64,000 bases of DNA from Streptomyces sp. 135 (GTDB taxonomy: Bacteria > Actinomycetota > Actinomycetes > Streptomycetales > Streptomycetaceae): positions 3,720,001 through 3,784,000 of the forward strand of contig NZ_CP075691.1 of assembly GCF_020026305.1 (NCBI RefSeq). Reading direction: 5' to 3'. Shown here in pieces: positions 36,345-44,073 of this stretch. Both the position numbers and the translations under genes were made by a program. Numbering within the stretch: position 1 is the stretch's first letter; every line of letters begins with the position of its first letter. Below the pieces are notes generated by a model. That model saw nothing but the letters and a program-made list of their open reading frames with translations, was not told the origin of the DNA and made no database searches.

Positions 36345-37193
36345 CTAGTCCTGTAGGACAGCGAAGGTCGCCCCTTGGTTGTCCCTGAGGACCGCGATAC
36401 GCCCGTACGGGATGTCGTGGGGCGGCATCTGCACGCGGCCGCCGAGCCGGGTCACCGCCGCGGCCGTCGCGTCGGCGTCGGTGACGTTGAAGTAGACGAG
36501 GAAGTGCGGGGGCGTCTCGGGCGTGCTGTAGCCGTCGGTGGCCGGGTCCATCAGGCTGCGTCCGCCGATGGCGGTCTCGGGTCCGGCCGGGGCCCCGGGG
36601 GGCGACCAGGTGCGGAAGGGGACCCCGCCGAGGTCGAGGTCGAAGCCGCCGTATCCGAAGACGCCCTCGTAGAAGGGGTCGACCCGGTCCTTGTCCCGGG
36701 AGTAGACCTCCGTCCAGCAGTACGAGCCGGGCTGGCTCTCCTTGCCGAAGCCCTGGTGCGTGCCGGCCTGCCAGATCCCGAAGACGGCGCCCTCGGGGTC
36801 GGCCGCGAGGCCCATCGTCCCGAGGGGTCCGACGGGCATGGGCTCCCTGATCATGGAGCCGCCCGCGCGCCTGACGCGTTCGGCGAGCGCGGCGGCGTCC
36901 GGGGTCGCGAGGTAGACGGTCCACACGGTGGGCATACGGCCGTCGGCCTTGGGTGCGAGCGCGGCGACGGGCAGACCGTCGCTGTACGCCTGCGCCACCC
37001 CAGAACCCACCGAGCCCCCGGAGCCCCCGGTGCTCGCGGTGCTCGCGGTGAACGTCCAGCCGAAGAGCTCGCCGTAGAACCGCTTGCCGCCCTCGACGTC
37101 GGGCAGCGTCGCGTCGACCCAGCAGGGCACGCCCTCCGCGTATCCGTGCCGCCCCGTGTCCCCGCCCTCCGCGTCCCGCTCTGCGTAGTCCAT
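36345..37193 (-). CDS. two-domain VOC family protein
   Basis: 282 residues with two VOC domains: residues 20-130 (GVPCWVDATLPDVEGGKRFY, ADPEGAVFGIWQAG) and 150-282 (YCWTEVYSRDKDRVDPFYEG, VLRDNQGATFAVLQD). The double-domain form is common in actinobacteria; the ligand is unknown. Start ATG 37191-37193; a TTG three codons earlier is less likely. It is divergent from the TetR gene, with 157 bases between starts. Confidence 0.85.
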   Translation of the reverse strand: MDYAERDAEGGDTGRHGYAEGVPCWVDATLPDVEGGKRFYGELFGWTFTASTASTGGSGGSVGSGVAQAYSDGLPVAALAPKADGRMPTVWTVYLATPDAAALAERVRRAGGSMIREPMPVGPLGTMGLAADPEGAVFGIWQAGTHQGFGKESQPGSYCWTEVYSRDKDRVDPFYEGVFGYGGFDLDLGGVPFRTWSPPGAPAGPETAIGGRSLMDPATDGYSTPETPPHFLVYFNVTDADATAAAVTRLGGRVQMPPHDIPYGRIAVLRDNQGATFAVLQD

Positions 37194-37342
37194 GCAAGTC
37201 AAGCTAGCGGCCCTCCCGGACCCCCGCAGCGCATGAATTCGAACGTTTGGTCAATTCCTACGGGGTGCGCCCTCCGCCGCCCTCACGCGCCCCAACCCCA
37301 TTTGCACTCGGCCGAATCGCGCTCCGATCACCCCTCGGTAAG

Positions 37343-37357
37343 CTGACGGCATGACAG
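37343..37357 (+). promoter_or_regulatory. one-mismatch CTGAC-N5-GTCAG operator overlapping the TetR start codon
   Basis: Sequence CTGACGGCATGACAG: the left arm is perfect, the right arm GACAG differs from GTCAG by one base. The ATG of the TetR gene (37351-37353) is inside it. This would suit autorepression of the regulator, the usual case for TetR genes. Confidence 0.5.
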
Positions 37358-37998
37358 GACAGGTACGTACCGTCGACGGCCGTGTGGCCGGTCGGCGCGG
37401 TCAAGCGACGCGTCAGAAGCTGCTCGACTGCCTCAGCGAGATGCTCAGCTCCTCGCCCTATCGGGACGTCAAAGTCATCGACGTGGCCCGCAAGGCGGGG
37501 ACTTCACCAGCGACCTTCTACCAGTACTTCCCGGACGTGGAGGGCGCCGTCCTGGAGATCGCCGAGCAAATGGCGGCCGAGGGCGCGGAGTTGACCCACC
37601 TCCTTGAGGGTCGCTCCTGGGTCGGCAAGGCGGGCTGGCAGACCTCGCAGGAGCTGGTCGAGGGCTTCCTCGACTTCTGGCGCAAAAACGACGCGATCCT
37701 GCGCGTCGTCGACCTCGGCGCGGCCGAGGGCGACAAGCGCTTCTACAAGATCCGGATGAAGATCCTCAACTCGGTCAACAACTCCCTTACGGACACCGTG
37801 AAGGAGCTCCAGGCCAAGGGCAAGGTCGACAAGGACGTCAGCCCGGCGGCCATGGCGGGTTCGATCGTCGCGATGCTGGCGGCGGTCGCCTCGCACCAGC
37901 GCGGATTCCAGACGTGGGGCGTCAAACAGGCCGAACTCAAGCCCAACCTGGCGATGTTGGTGCATTTGGGCGTCACCGGTAAGAAGCCGACGAAGTAG
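37351..37998 (+). CDS. TetR-family transcriptional regulator, candidate regulator of the CTGAC regulon
   Basis: 215 residues. The N-terminal HTH (residues 15-60) reads GQATRQKLLDCLSEMLSSSP, then IDVARKAGTSPATFYQYFPD. The C-terminal domain is all-helical (EGDKRFYKIRMKILNSVNNS, AGSIVAMLAAVASHQRGF) and would bind a ligand, often an acyl-CoA in regulators of degradation genes. It is the only TetR gene in the window, is divergent from a VOC gene and sits in the middle of the operator-bearing region. A one-mismatch operator overlaps its start codon. The link to the regulon is inference. ATG 37351 is the start. Confidence 0.85.
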   Translation: MTGQVRTVDGRVAGRRGQATRQKLLDCLSEMLSSSPYRDVKVIDVARKAGTSPATFYQYFPDVEGAVLEIAEQMAAEGAELTHLLEGRSWVGKAGWQTSQELVEGFLDFWRKNDAILRVVDLGAAEGDKRFYKIRMKILNSVNNSLTDTVKELQAKGKVDKDVSPAAMAGSIVAMLAAVASHQRGFQTWGVKQAELKPNLAMLVHLGVTGKKPTK

Positions 37999-38047
37999 CG
38001 AAGCGGTACCGACGCCCCGACGGGCGCGCTTTCCCAGTCCTGTCAGC

Positions 38048-38079
38048 CGGCGGCGGATCACTCAGGTGATCCGCCGCCG
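38048..38079. terminator. perfect 14-bp hairpin between TetR and nitroreductase genes
   Basis: Arms CGGCGGCGGATCAC (38048-38061) and GTGATCCGCCGCCG (38066-38079), loop TCAG. It covers the stop codon of the leftward nitroreductase gene and follows the TetR gene, so it probably terminates both convergent transcripts. Confidence 0.7.
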
Positions 38080-38666
38080 TGCTCTGTGCGCCCGTCGTCG
38101 TCCTTGCGTCCCCCTTCGCGGATCCGCCCGCGCCGCTCCAGGCGGAAGAGCCTGATCTCCCGGTCCACCCGGGCCTGGTACGTGGCGTACGGCGGCCAGA
38201 AGTCGAGCGCCGCCGCCCAGACCGCCGCCCGCTCCTGCCCCGTCAGCAGCCGGGCCCGCACCGGGATGTCCGCGCCGCGCCAGCTGACCGAGGCCTCCGG
38301 GTGGGCGAGCAGGTTCGCGGTCCACGCGGGGTGGCCGGGCCGCCCGAAGTTGGACCCGACCAGCACCCATCCGCCGCTCTCCTCGTCGGGCATGCACGCC
38401 AACGGCGTACGCCTCGGCAGCCCGCTCCTCGCGCCGCGCGCCGTCAGGACGAGGCCGGGCAGCATCTGCGCGCTGAGCAGCACCTTGCCTCGGGTCAGCC
38501 GGTGCACGGCGCGGTCCATCGCGGGGATGAAGTGCGGGGCCGCCTTCGCGAAGGCGCGGGTGGACGACACCTTCTGCATCAGACGCAGCCCGACGCTCCG
38601 CGCCCGGCGCGGTCCGGTCCTCTTCGTCCGGCGCGACGTCTTCGTCCGGCGCGGTCCGGGCGGCAT
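38058..38666 (-). CDS. F420-dependent (Ddn-like) nitroreductase family protein
   Basis: 202 residues of the deazaflavin-dependent nitroreductase fold. The core motifs are LVLTARGARSGLPRRTPLAC and GWVLVGSNFGRPGHPAWTANLLAHPEASVSWRG, the pattern of Ddn/Rv3547-type split beta-barrel proteins that bind F420. The N-terminal 30 residues are basic (RRTKTSRRTKRTGPRRARS). The ATG shares one base with the stop of the upstream acyl-CoA dehydrogenase (TGATG), so the two are co-translated. It fits the local concentration of F420 enzymes. Confidence 0.85.
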   Translation of the reverse strand: MPPGPRRTKTSRRTKRTGPRRARSVGLRLMQKVSSTRAFAKAAPHFIPAMDRAVHRLTRGKVLLSAQMLPGLVLTARGARSGLPRRTPLACMPDEESGGWVLVGSNFGRPGHPAWTANLLAHPEASVSWRGADIPVRARLLTGQERAAVWAAALDFWPPYATYQARVDREIRLFRLERRGRIREGGRKDDDGRTEHGGGSPE

Positions 38667-39883
38667 CAGACGGCCTCTTGCAGGGCGTGGCCCTCGAACA
38701 GTCCGGCCCGTTCGGCCGACCGTGCCCGCAGGCGGTGCGCGGGGCCGAAGAGCAGCTCGTCACCGGAGGCCCGCTTGAAGTAGAGGTGCGCCTCGTGCTC
38801 CCAGGTGAAGCCGATGCCTCCGTGCAGCTGTACGGCTTCGGACGCGGCGGCCCGCAGTGCGTCAAGGCCCTGCGCGAGCGCGAGCCCGCCGGCTCGCTCG
38901 GCGCCCTGCCCGCCGAACCCGGCGGACTCCGCCCCGGCCGCCCACGCCGCGTAGTACGCGGCCGAACGCGCGGCCTGGACCTGCACGTACACCTCGGCGA
39001 GACGGTGCTTGACTGCCTGGAAGGACCCGATCGCGCGCCCGAACTGCTCGCGTCGGCAGACGTATTCCACGGTCCGCTCCAGCGCGCGGTCCGCCGCCCC
39101 GACGGCCTCGGCGGCGAGCACGGTGGCGGCGACGTCCCCGACGGCGGCGAGCGCGCCCGGCACATCACCCCCTTCACCGCCCAGCAACTCCGCTGCCACG
39201 TCGCGCAGTTCGACGCGGGCCTGGGTGCGGGTCTCGTCGAGCGCGGTCTGCCGGGTCCGCGCCAGGCCGGGCGCGCCCTCGCGCACGAGGAAGAGGAGCG
39301 TACGGGAGCGGGCGAAGCCCCCCGTGTGCGCGGCGACGACGAGGAGCCCCGCGCTGTGCCCGTCGAGCACCTGCTCCGCCTGTCCGTACAGCCGCCACGT
39401 CCCGTCGTCGGCCCTCGCCTGTACGCCGCCCGCGCGTCCGCCGCCGGACCAGTCCCCCGCGTTGTCGCCGACGAGGCCGAGGGCCGTGGTGAGCCCCGTG
39501 CCGGGCACGGCGAGCGCGGCGGTCAGCTCTCCCGCGGCGATCCGGGGCAGGTGCGCGGCGCGCTGCTCCTCGGTGCCGAGGGCGAGGATCAGCGGGGCGG
39601 CGAGGACGGCGGTGGCGAGGAGCGGTGAGGGGACGAGGGCGCGGCCCAGCTCCTCGCAGCCGAGGGCGAGCTCCGCGGCCGTGCAGCCGACGCCCCCGTA
39701 CGCCTCGGGAAGCGCGAGGCCGGGCAGGCCGAGCTGCGCGGCAAGGGCGGCCCACAGGGCGGAGTCGTGGCCTGCCGGGGTGCGGACGGCGGCCTTGACG
39801 TCGTCGGGCCCGCAGCGTTTGGTGATCAGTTCGCGAAGGGTGCGGCGGATCTCGTCCTGCTCCGCGCTGAAGGCGGCGTCCAT
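38666..39883 (-). CDS. acyl-CoA dehydrogenase, beta-subunit-like
   Basis: 405 residues of the ACAD fold, with REQFGRAIGSFQAVKHRLAE and LHGGIGFTWEHEAHLYFKRA in the C-terminal half. The middle has no clear SxPxAGSD-type FAD/substrate motif, which is typical of the beta subunits of actinobacterial alpha2beta2 ACADs used in steroid degradation. A partner alpha subunit might be at 55882 or 61100. GGGGGAGGAG precedes the ATG at 39881-39883. Operator 39924-39938 lies 41 bases upstream. Confidence 0.82.
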   Translation of the reverse strand: MDAAFSAEQDEIRRTLRELITKRCGPDDVKAAVRTPAGHDSALWAALAAQLGLPGLALPEAYGGVGCTAAELALGCEELGRALVPSPLLATAVLAAPLILALGTEEQRAAHLPRIAAGELTAALAVPGTGLTTALGLVGDNAGDWSGGGRAGGVQARADDGTWRLYGQAEQVLDGHSAGLLVVAAHTGGFARSRTLLFLVREGAPGLARTRQTALDETRTQARVELRDVAAELLGGEGGDVPGALAAVGDVAATVLAAEAVGAADRALERTVEYVCRREQFGRAIGSFQAVKHRLAEVYVQVQAARSAAYYAAWAAGAESAGFGGQGAERAGGLALAQGLDALRAAASEAVQLHGGIGFTWEHEAHLYFKRASGDELLFGPAHRLRARSAERAGLFEGHALQEAV

Positions 39884-39923
39884 TGGCGGGCTCCTCCCCC
39901 GGGCCCGGCGGCCGGACCCGGAA

Positions 39924-40036
39924 CTGACGGGCCGTCATGCTAGGACCGTCCCCCCGAGATGCACAGAGCGCGGACGCGGCGAGAGGGGACGGAGGCCGCG
40001 GCCTCCTCAGGCAGCCCTCATCTGATGTACCGTCAG
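39924..40036. promoter_or_regulatory. two operators in the divergent ACAD/thiolase region
   Basis: CTGACGGGCCGTCAT (39924-39938) near the dehydrogenase and CTGATGTACCGTCAG (40022-40036) near the thiolase, each with one mismatch to CTGAC-N5-GTCAG. The second ends four bases before the thiolase ATG, so binding would sit on the start region. Confidence 0.68.
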
Positions 40037-40040
40037 ATGC

Positions 40041-41222
40041 ATGCCGCCCAACACCGGTTCGACTCCCCGCAAGGTCGCCGTCGTCGGTGTCGCCCTCTCG
40101 GACTGCGGCAGGGTCGACGAGGCGACGCCCTACGCCCTGCACGCCCAGGCGGCGCGCCGCGCGCTCGCCGACTCCGGCCTGGGGCGCGGCGTGGTCGACG
40201 GCCTCGCGTCCGCGGGCCTCGGCACGCTGGCGCCCGTGGAGGTCGCCGAGTACCTGGGCCTCAGGCCCCGCTGGGTGGACTCCACCTCCGTCGGCGGCGC
40301 CACCTGGGAGGTCATGGCCGCGCACGCGACGGAGGCGGTAGCGGCGGGACGGGCGAACGCCGTGCTCCTCGTCTACGGCTCGACCGCCCGCGCGGACATC
40401 AAGGCCGGGCGCCGCACGTCGAACCTCTCCTTCGGCGCGCGGGGCCCGGCGCAGTTCGAAGTCCCCTACGGGCACTCCCTTGTCGCCAAGTACGCGATGG
40501 CCGCGCGCCGCCACATGCACGAGTACGGCACGACCCTGGAACAGCTCGCCTCGGTGGCCGTCCAGGCCCGGGCCAACGCGGCGGCCAACCCCGACGCGAT
40601 GTTCCGCGACCCGATCACGGTGGACGACGTCCTGGCAGGACCGATGATCGCGGACCCGTTCACCAAGCTGCACTGCTGCGTACGGTCCGACGGCGGCTGC
40701 GCGGTGCTGCTCGCCGCCGAGGAGTACGTGGCGGACTGCGCGTCGGAGCCGGTGTGGGTCCTCGGCGCGGGCGAGCACGTCTCGCACACGACGATGTCGG
40801 AGTGGGACGACTTCACGGTCTCCCCGGCGGCGGTGAGCGGCCGTCTCGCCTTCGAGCGGGCGGGGGTGCGGCCCGAGGACATCGATGTGGCCCAGATCTA
40901 CGACGCGTTCACCTATATGACGCTGGTGACGCTGGAGGACCTCGGCTTCTGCGGGAAGGGCGAGGGCGGCGCGTTCGTGGAGAAGGGCCGCCTGCTGCGC
41001 ACGGGCGGTCTCCCGACCAACACGGACGGCGGCGGCCTGTCCGCCCAGCACCCCGGCATGCGGGGCCTCTTCCTGCTGGTGGAGGCCACCCGACAGCTGC
41101 GCGGCCAGGCGGGCGAGTGCCAGGTCAGACGCACGGACGCCACCCTGCCGGAGCTCGCGGTGGCGTCGGGGACGGGCGGGTGGTTCTGCTCCTCGGGGAC
41201 GGTGGTGCTGGGGCGGGGGTGA
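40041..41222 (+). CDS. Ltp-type thiolase/lipid-transfer protein, second copy
   Basis: 393 residues, same family as the gene at 30501: RRHMHEYGTTLEQLASVA, AQIYDAFTYMTLVTLEDLGF and GKGEGGAFVEKG are shared. The N-terminal half (VVGVALSDCGRVDEATPYA) is less conserved. It is probably a lyase or aldolase acting on a CoA thioester, perhaps with the DUF35 protein at 43031. The ATG at 40041 follows operator 40022-40036 by four bases, leaving no room for a normal ribosome site, so a leaderless transcript is possible. Confidence 0.8.
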   Translation: MPPNTGSTPRKVAVVGVALSDCGRVDEATPYALHAQAARRALADSGLGRGVVDGLASAGLGTLAPVEVAEYLGLRPRWVDSTSVGGATWEVMAAHATEAVAAGRANAVLLVYGSTARADIKAGRRTSNLSFGARGPAQFEVPYGHSLVAKYAMAARRHMHEYGTTLEQLASVAVQARANAAANPDAMFRDPITVDDVLAGPMIADPFTKLHCCVRSDGGCAVLLAAEEYVADCASEPVWVLGAGEHVSHTTMSEWDDFTVSPAAVSGRLAFERAGVRPEDIDVAQIYDAFTYMTLVTLEDLGFCGKGEGGAFVEKGRLLRTGGLPTNTDGGGLSAQHPGMRGLFLLVEATRQLRGQAGECQVRRTDATLPELAVASGTGGWFCSSGTVVLGRG

Positions 41223-41329
41223 GGGGCGCCGAGGCGGGGATGAGGGGGTTCCGGGGCAGGGACGAGGGGGCGCCGGGGGGTGAGGGGCCGATTCGCCCGG
41301 TGCCGGGGCGCGCGCGACAGAATCGGCGC

Positions 41330-42073
41330 ATGACGACACCCGGAACTCCGCCGCCGTCCCCCGCGCCCCATGACGCCGCCCCGCCGACCCCGTTCCAGCA
41401 GCTGCTGCGGGCACAGCGCGTGTGGGACGTGGAGCTGCCCGCCTTCGACCCGGCCGGGGCGCCCGCCGACCCGCTGTCCCTCTTCCACGCGTGGTTCGCG
41501 GAGGCGGTGGCCGCCGGGCAGGCCGAGCCGCACACCATGGGTCTCGCCACGGTCGCCGAGGACGGCGGCCCCGACGTGCGGACCGTGATGCTGCACGACG
41601 CGGACGACCGGGGCTGGCACTTCGCCTCGCACGCGAGCAGCAGGAAGGGCCGCCAGCTCGCCGCCCGCCCGGAGGCCGCCCTGCACTTCTACTGGGCGTC
41701 GCAGGGCCGGCAGATCCGGATCAGGGGCCGGGTCGCCGCGGTCCCGCACGCCGAGGGCCTCGCCGATCTGCACGCGCGGTCGACGGGCGCCCTCGCCGCC
41801 GCGCTCGTGGGCCACCAGAGCGAAGTCCTCGACTCGTACGAGGAGTTGGCGCGGTCCTCCGCCGCCGCCTGGGACCGCGCCCGGGCCGAACCGGACGCCG
41901 ACGCGCCGACCTGGACGCTGTACGTCCTGGAGCCCTCGGAGGCGGAGTTCTTCCAGGGCGACGAGCGGCGGCGCCACATCCGCTTGCGCTACCGCAGGGC
42001 CCTGGCCGACCGGGCTCACCAGGCCGACCGGGCCGCCGCCGAGGTGTGGACGCGCGAGCTGCTCTGGCCCTGA
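41330..42073 (+). CDS. pyridoxamine-phosphate-oxidase-type FMN protein (PdxH family)
   Basis: 247 residues. PdxH-like pattern: TPFQQLLRAQRVWDVE, LATVAEDGGPDVRTVMLHD, FASHASSRKGRQLAARPEAAL, HFYWASQGRQIRIRGRV and the C-terminal FFQGDERRRHIRLRYRR. It probably oxidises pyridoxamine/pyridoxine phosphate or a related substrate with FMN. The N-terminus is proline-rich. The ATG at 41330 starts 107 bases after the thiolase stop. A housekeeping or a pathway role are both possible. Confidence 0.8.
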   Translation: MTTPGTPPPSPAPHDAAPPTPFQQLLRAQRVWDVELPAFDPAGAPADPLSLFHAWFAEAVAAGQAEPHTMGLATVAEDGGPDVRTVMLHDADDRGWHFASHASSRKGRQLAARPEAALHFYWASQGRQIRIRGRVAAVPHAEGLADLHARSTGALAAALVGHQSEVLDSYEELARSSAAAWDRARAEPDADAPTWTLYVLEPSEAEFFQGDERRRHIRLRYRRALADRAHQADRAAAEVWTRELLWP

Positions 42074-42104
42074 GCCGCCCCCTTCCCGGCCGTGGGCCGT
42101 GGCC

Positions 42105-42977
42105 TCAACCGCTGAAGTCATACTGCGTGAAGTCCCCCACCGGGCGGTAGCCGATCCGCTGGTAGAGGCCGTTGCTCGTCGGGTTGGCGAGGTCGGTGAA
42201 GAGCAGGACCTCGGCGGCGCCCGCGTCGAGGGCGGCGCGGGTGACGGCGACGGTCGCGGCACCGCCGTAGCCGCGGCCGCGGAGGGCTGCCGGTGTGTAC
42301 ACGGGGGCGACGCGGACCTGACCGGCGATGCGGCGGGTGACGCCGGCCATCGCGGCGGGCGTTCCGTCGGGGGTCTCCCAGAGGGTGACGCCCCCATGGG
42401 CGAGGCGGGAGTCCACCCATGCGCCGGAGCCCATGACGGCCGGTTCGCCGACGGCCTCCGCGAACTCCCCGTGCCAGCGCTCAAGCAGGGCCCTGTCCCC
42501 GTCGTCGGCGAGGCGGGCGCGGCCCGGCGGTGCGGGCTCGGGCGGGGTGAGGGCGGCGAGGCGGTAGAGCCGCTGCCGGTGGCCGGGCGTGGCGGTGGCT
42601 CCCGTGTGCTTCTCCCAGGCTCGGGCGAAGGCCTCCGCGGTGTCCCGGTCGGCGACGACTCCCGGCAGGGCGTGGCCGGAGTCGGCGAGCTGCCGGGCGA
42701 GGATGTCGGCGGCTTCGGGGGCGACGGGCGAGAGGAGCAGCCGGTGCGGCGGGGTCCGCAGGAAGGCTCCCCGGACGCGGCCCGCCCCATCGGCGTACGT
42801 ACCGAACTGGGGCGCCCCCTCCCCGTACGCCTGGAGCCCCCGTTCGCGCAGGGTGTCGGTGACGCTGAGGAGAGCGGTGTGCGGGGCCGGTGCGGAGGAC
42901 AGGAACTCCTCGGCGCGCGCGTGAAAGCCGTCGAGGTCGTCGGTCAGCTGCCAGGAGGAACGCGGGTCGGTGGACAT
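42105..42977 (-). CDS. GNAT family N-acetyltransferase
   Basis: 290 residues. The GNAT core is in the C-terminal half: VAPVYTPAALRGRGYGGAAT with the acetyl-CoA loop RGRGYGG near residue 235, then LFTDLANPTSNGLYQRIGYR. The N-terminal half is a second, degenerate GNAT-like domain with APEAADILARQLADSG. The substrate is unknown. The ATG is at 42975-42977 with a weak ribosome site. It is convergent with the PdxH-type gene, 31 bases apart. Confidence 0.8.
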   Translation of the reverse strand: MSTDPRSSWQLTDDLDGFHARAEEFLSSAPAPHTALLSVTDTLRERGLQAYGEGAPQFGTYADGAGRVRGAFLRTPPHRLLLSPVAPEAADILARQLADSGHALPGVVADRDTAEAFARAWEKHTGATATPGHRQRLYRLAALTPPEPAPPGRARLADDGDRALLERWHGEFAEAVGEPAVMGSGAWVDSRLAHGGVTLWETPDGTPAAMAGVTRRIAGQVRVAPVYTPAALRGRGYGGAATVAVTRAALDAGAAEVLLFTDLANPTSNGLYQRIGYRPVGDFTQYDFSG

Positions 42978-43030
42978 GGGCCATGATCCCGCGCGCCGCC
43001 CACCGGGGACAAAGAGATTTCACGCCCTCC

Positions 43031-43450
43031 CTACGCCGCCCTGAACACCGGCACGGCGAACTCCCCGGCCGCCCGGAACGCCACTTCGAGCCCCATCCCG
43101 ATCCGCGGCTCCTGTGCCCCGCGGCCGACGACCTCCGTCATCATCCGCGGCCCCTCGGCGAGATCGACGACCGCGGCGACGTACGGGACGCGCGCGCCGA
43201 ACGGCGGCAGGTCGTTCCTGTGCACGACCGACCAGGTGTAGAGCGTGGCCCGGCCGCTCGCCCGCTCCCAGGCGACGTCCTCGCTCCAGCAGCGCGGGCA
43301 GAACTCGCGCGGATAGTGGTGCGCCGCCCCGCACGCCCCGCAGCGGCGGATCAGCAGCCGCCCCTCGGCCGCCGCGTCCCAGTAGGGGCGGGTGAAGGCG
43401 TCGGGTTCGGGCAGATCGAAGCGCGGGCCGCCACCCGCCGCCGTACTCAT
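43031..43450 (-). CDS. DUF35/OB-fold protein with zinc ribbon, second copy
   Basis: 139 residues. The zinc ribbon has Cys37, Cys40, Cys51 and Cys54 (CGAC and CPRC), exactly as in the copy at 31748, followed by GRATLYTWSVVHRNDLPPF and the OB-fold. It should pair with an Ltp-type thiolase, most likely the one at 40041. The ATG at 43448-43450 overlaps the stop of the DoxX gene (ATGA), so they are co-translated. The pairing with DoxX is unusual. Confidence 0.85.
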   Translation of the reverse strand: MSTAAGGGPRFDLPEPDAFTRPYWDAAAEGRLLIRRCGACGAAHHYPREFCPRCWSEDVAWERASGRATLYTWSVVHRNDLPPFGARVPYVAAVVDLAEGPRMMTEVVGRGAQEPRIGMGLEVAFRAAGEFAVPVFRAA

Positions 43451-43899
43451 CGGAAGAGTCCGAGCGCGTCGTCGAGGGACCAGGCCTGCCAGGACATGGC
43501 GAAGAGGGCGACGAGCGAGATGAGCGCCATCATCGTGTTCTGCCCCTGCTCGGCCCAGTCGTGGATCATGAGGACGAGGTAGAGCAGGTTGAGGAGCAGC
43601 CCGCCGACCAAGGCGACGGGAGTCAGGAATCCGACGACCAGGCCGAGCCCCAGGGCGAGTTCGGCATGAACCACGACGTACGCCATCACCTTCGGGCGCG
43701 GCGCGACGACGGTGTCGAAGCCGCTGCGGACCGCGTGCCACCTGTGCTTGGCAGCCACGTCGGACGCCCACGCGATGCCCGTACCCCGCTCGAACCAGCC
43801 CTTCTTGTCCTTGTGGCGCCAGCTCTCCAGCCACCACAGGCCAAGGCCTATGCGGAGCACGGCGAGCCATTCGGCGCCGGTGAGCCAGATCGAGTCCAT
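43447..43899 (-). CDS. DoxX-family integral membrane protein
   Basis: 150 residues. About four membrane helices: the N-terminal LTGAEWLAVLRIGLGLWWLE, then VVVHAELALGLGLVVGFLT, LVGGLLLNLLYLVLMIHD and TMMALISLVALFAMSWQ. DoxX/DoxD-like proteins are membrane components of redox complexes such as thiosulfate:quinone oxidoreductase; most are of unknown role. It is translationally coupled to the DUF35 gene. Operator 43939-43953 lies 40 bases before the ATG at 43897-43899. Confidence 0.82.
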   Translation of the reverse strand: MDSIWLTGAEWLAVLRIGLGLWWLESWRHKDKKGWFERGTGIAWASDVAAKHRWHAVRSGFDTVVAPRPKVMAYVVVHAELALGLGLVVGFLTPVALVGGLLLNLLYLVLMIHDWAEQGQNTMMALISLVALFAMSWQAWSLDDALGLFR

Positions 43900-43938
43900 G
43901 CCGTGGCCACTCCCACTTCGGCGGTCGTACGCGGCTTT

Positions 43939-43953
43939 CTGACGGTACGTCAG
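43939..43953. promoter_or_regulatory. CTGAC-N5-GTCAG operator between DoxX and FAD oxidoreductase genes
   Basis: CTGACGGTACGTCAG, both arms perfect. It lies 40 bases upstream of the leftward DoxX/DUF35 operon and 121 bases before the rightward oxidoreductase. Confidence 0.75.
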
Positions 43954-44073
43954 TTCAGCGCACGGGGCGGCGAATGCGCAAGGGGCGGACGCCGCGCAGG
44001 GCCGTGATCGATTCGCAACCGGTTCCGGACTTGACCGTCACCCATCAAGTAAGCGCGCGGTTACTCTCCAGTC

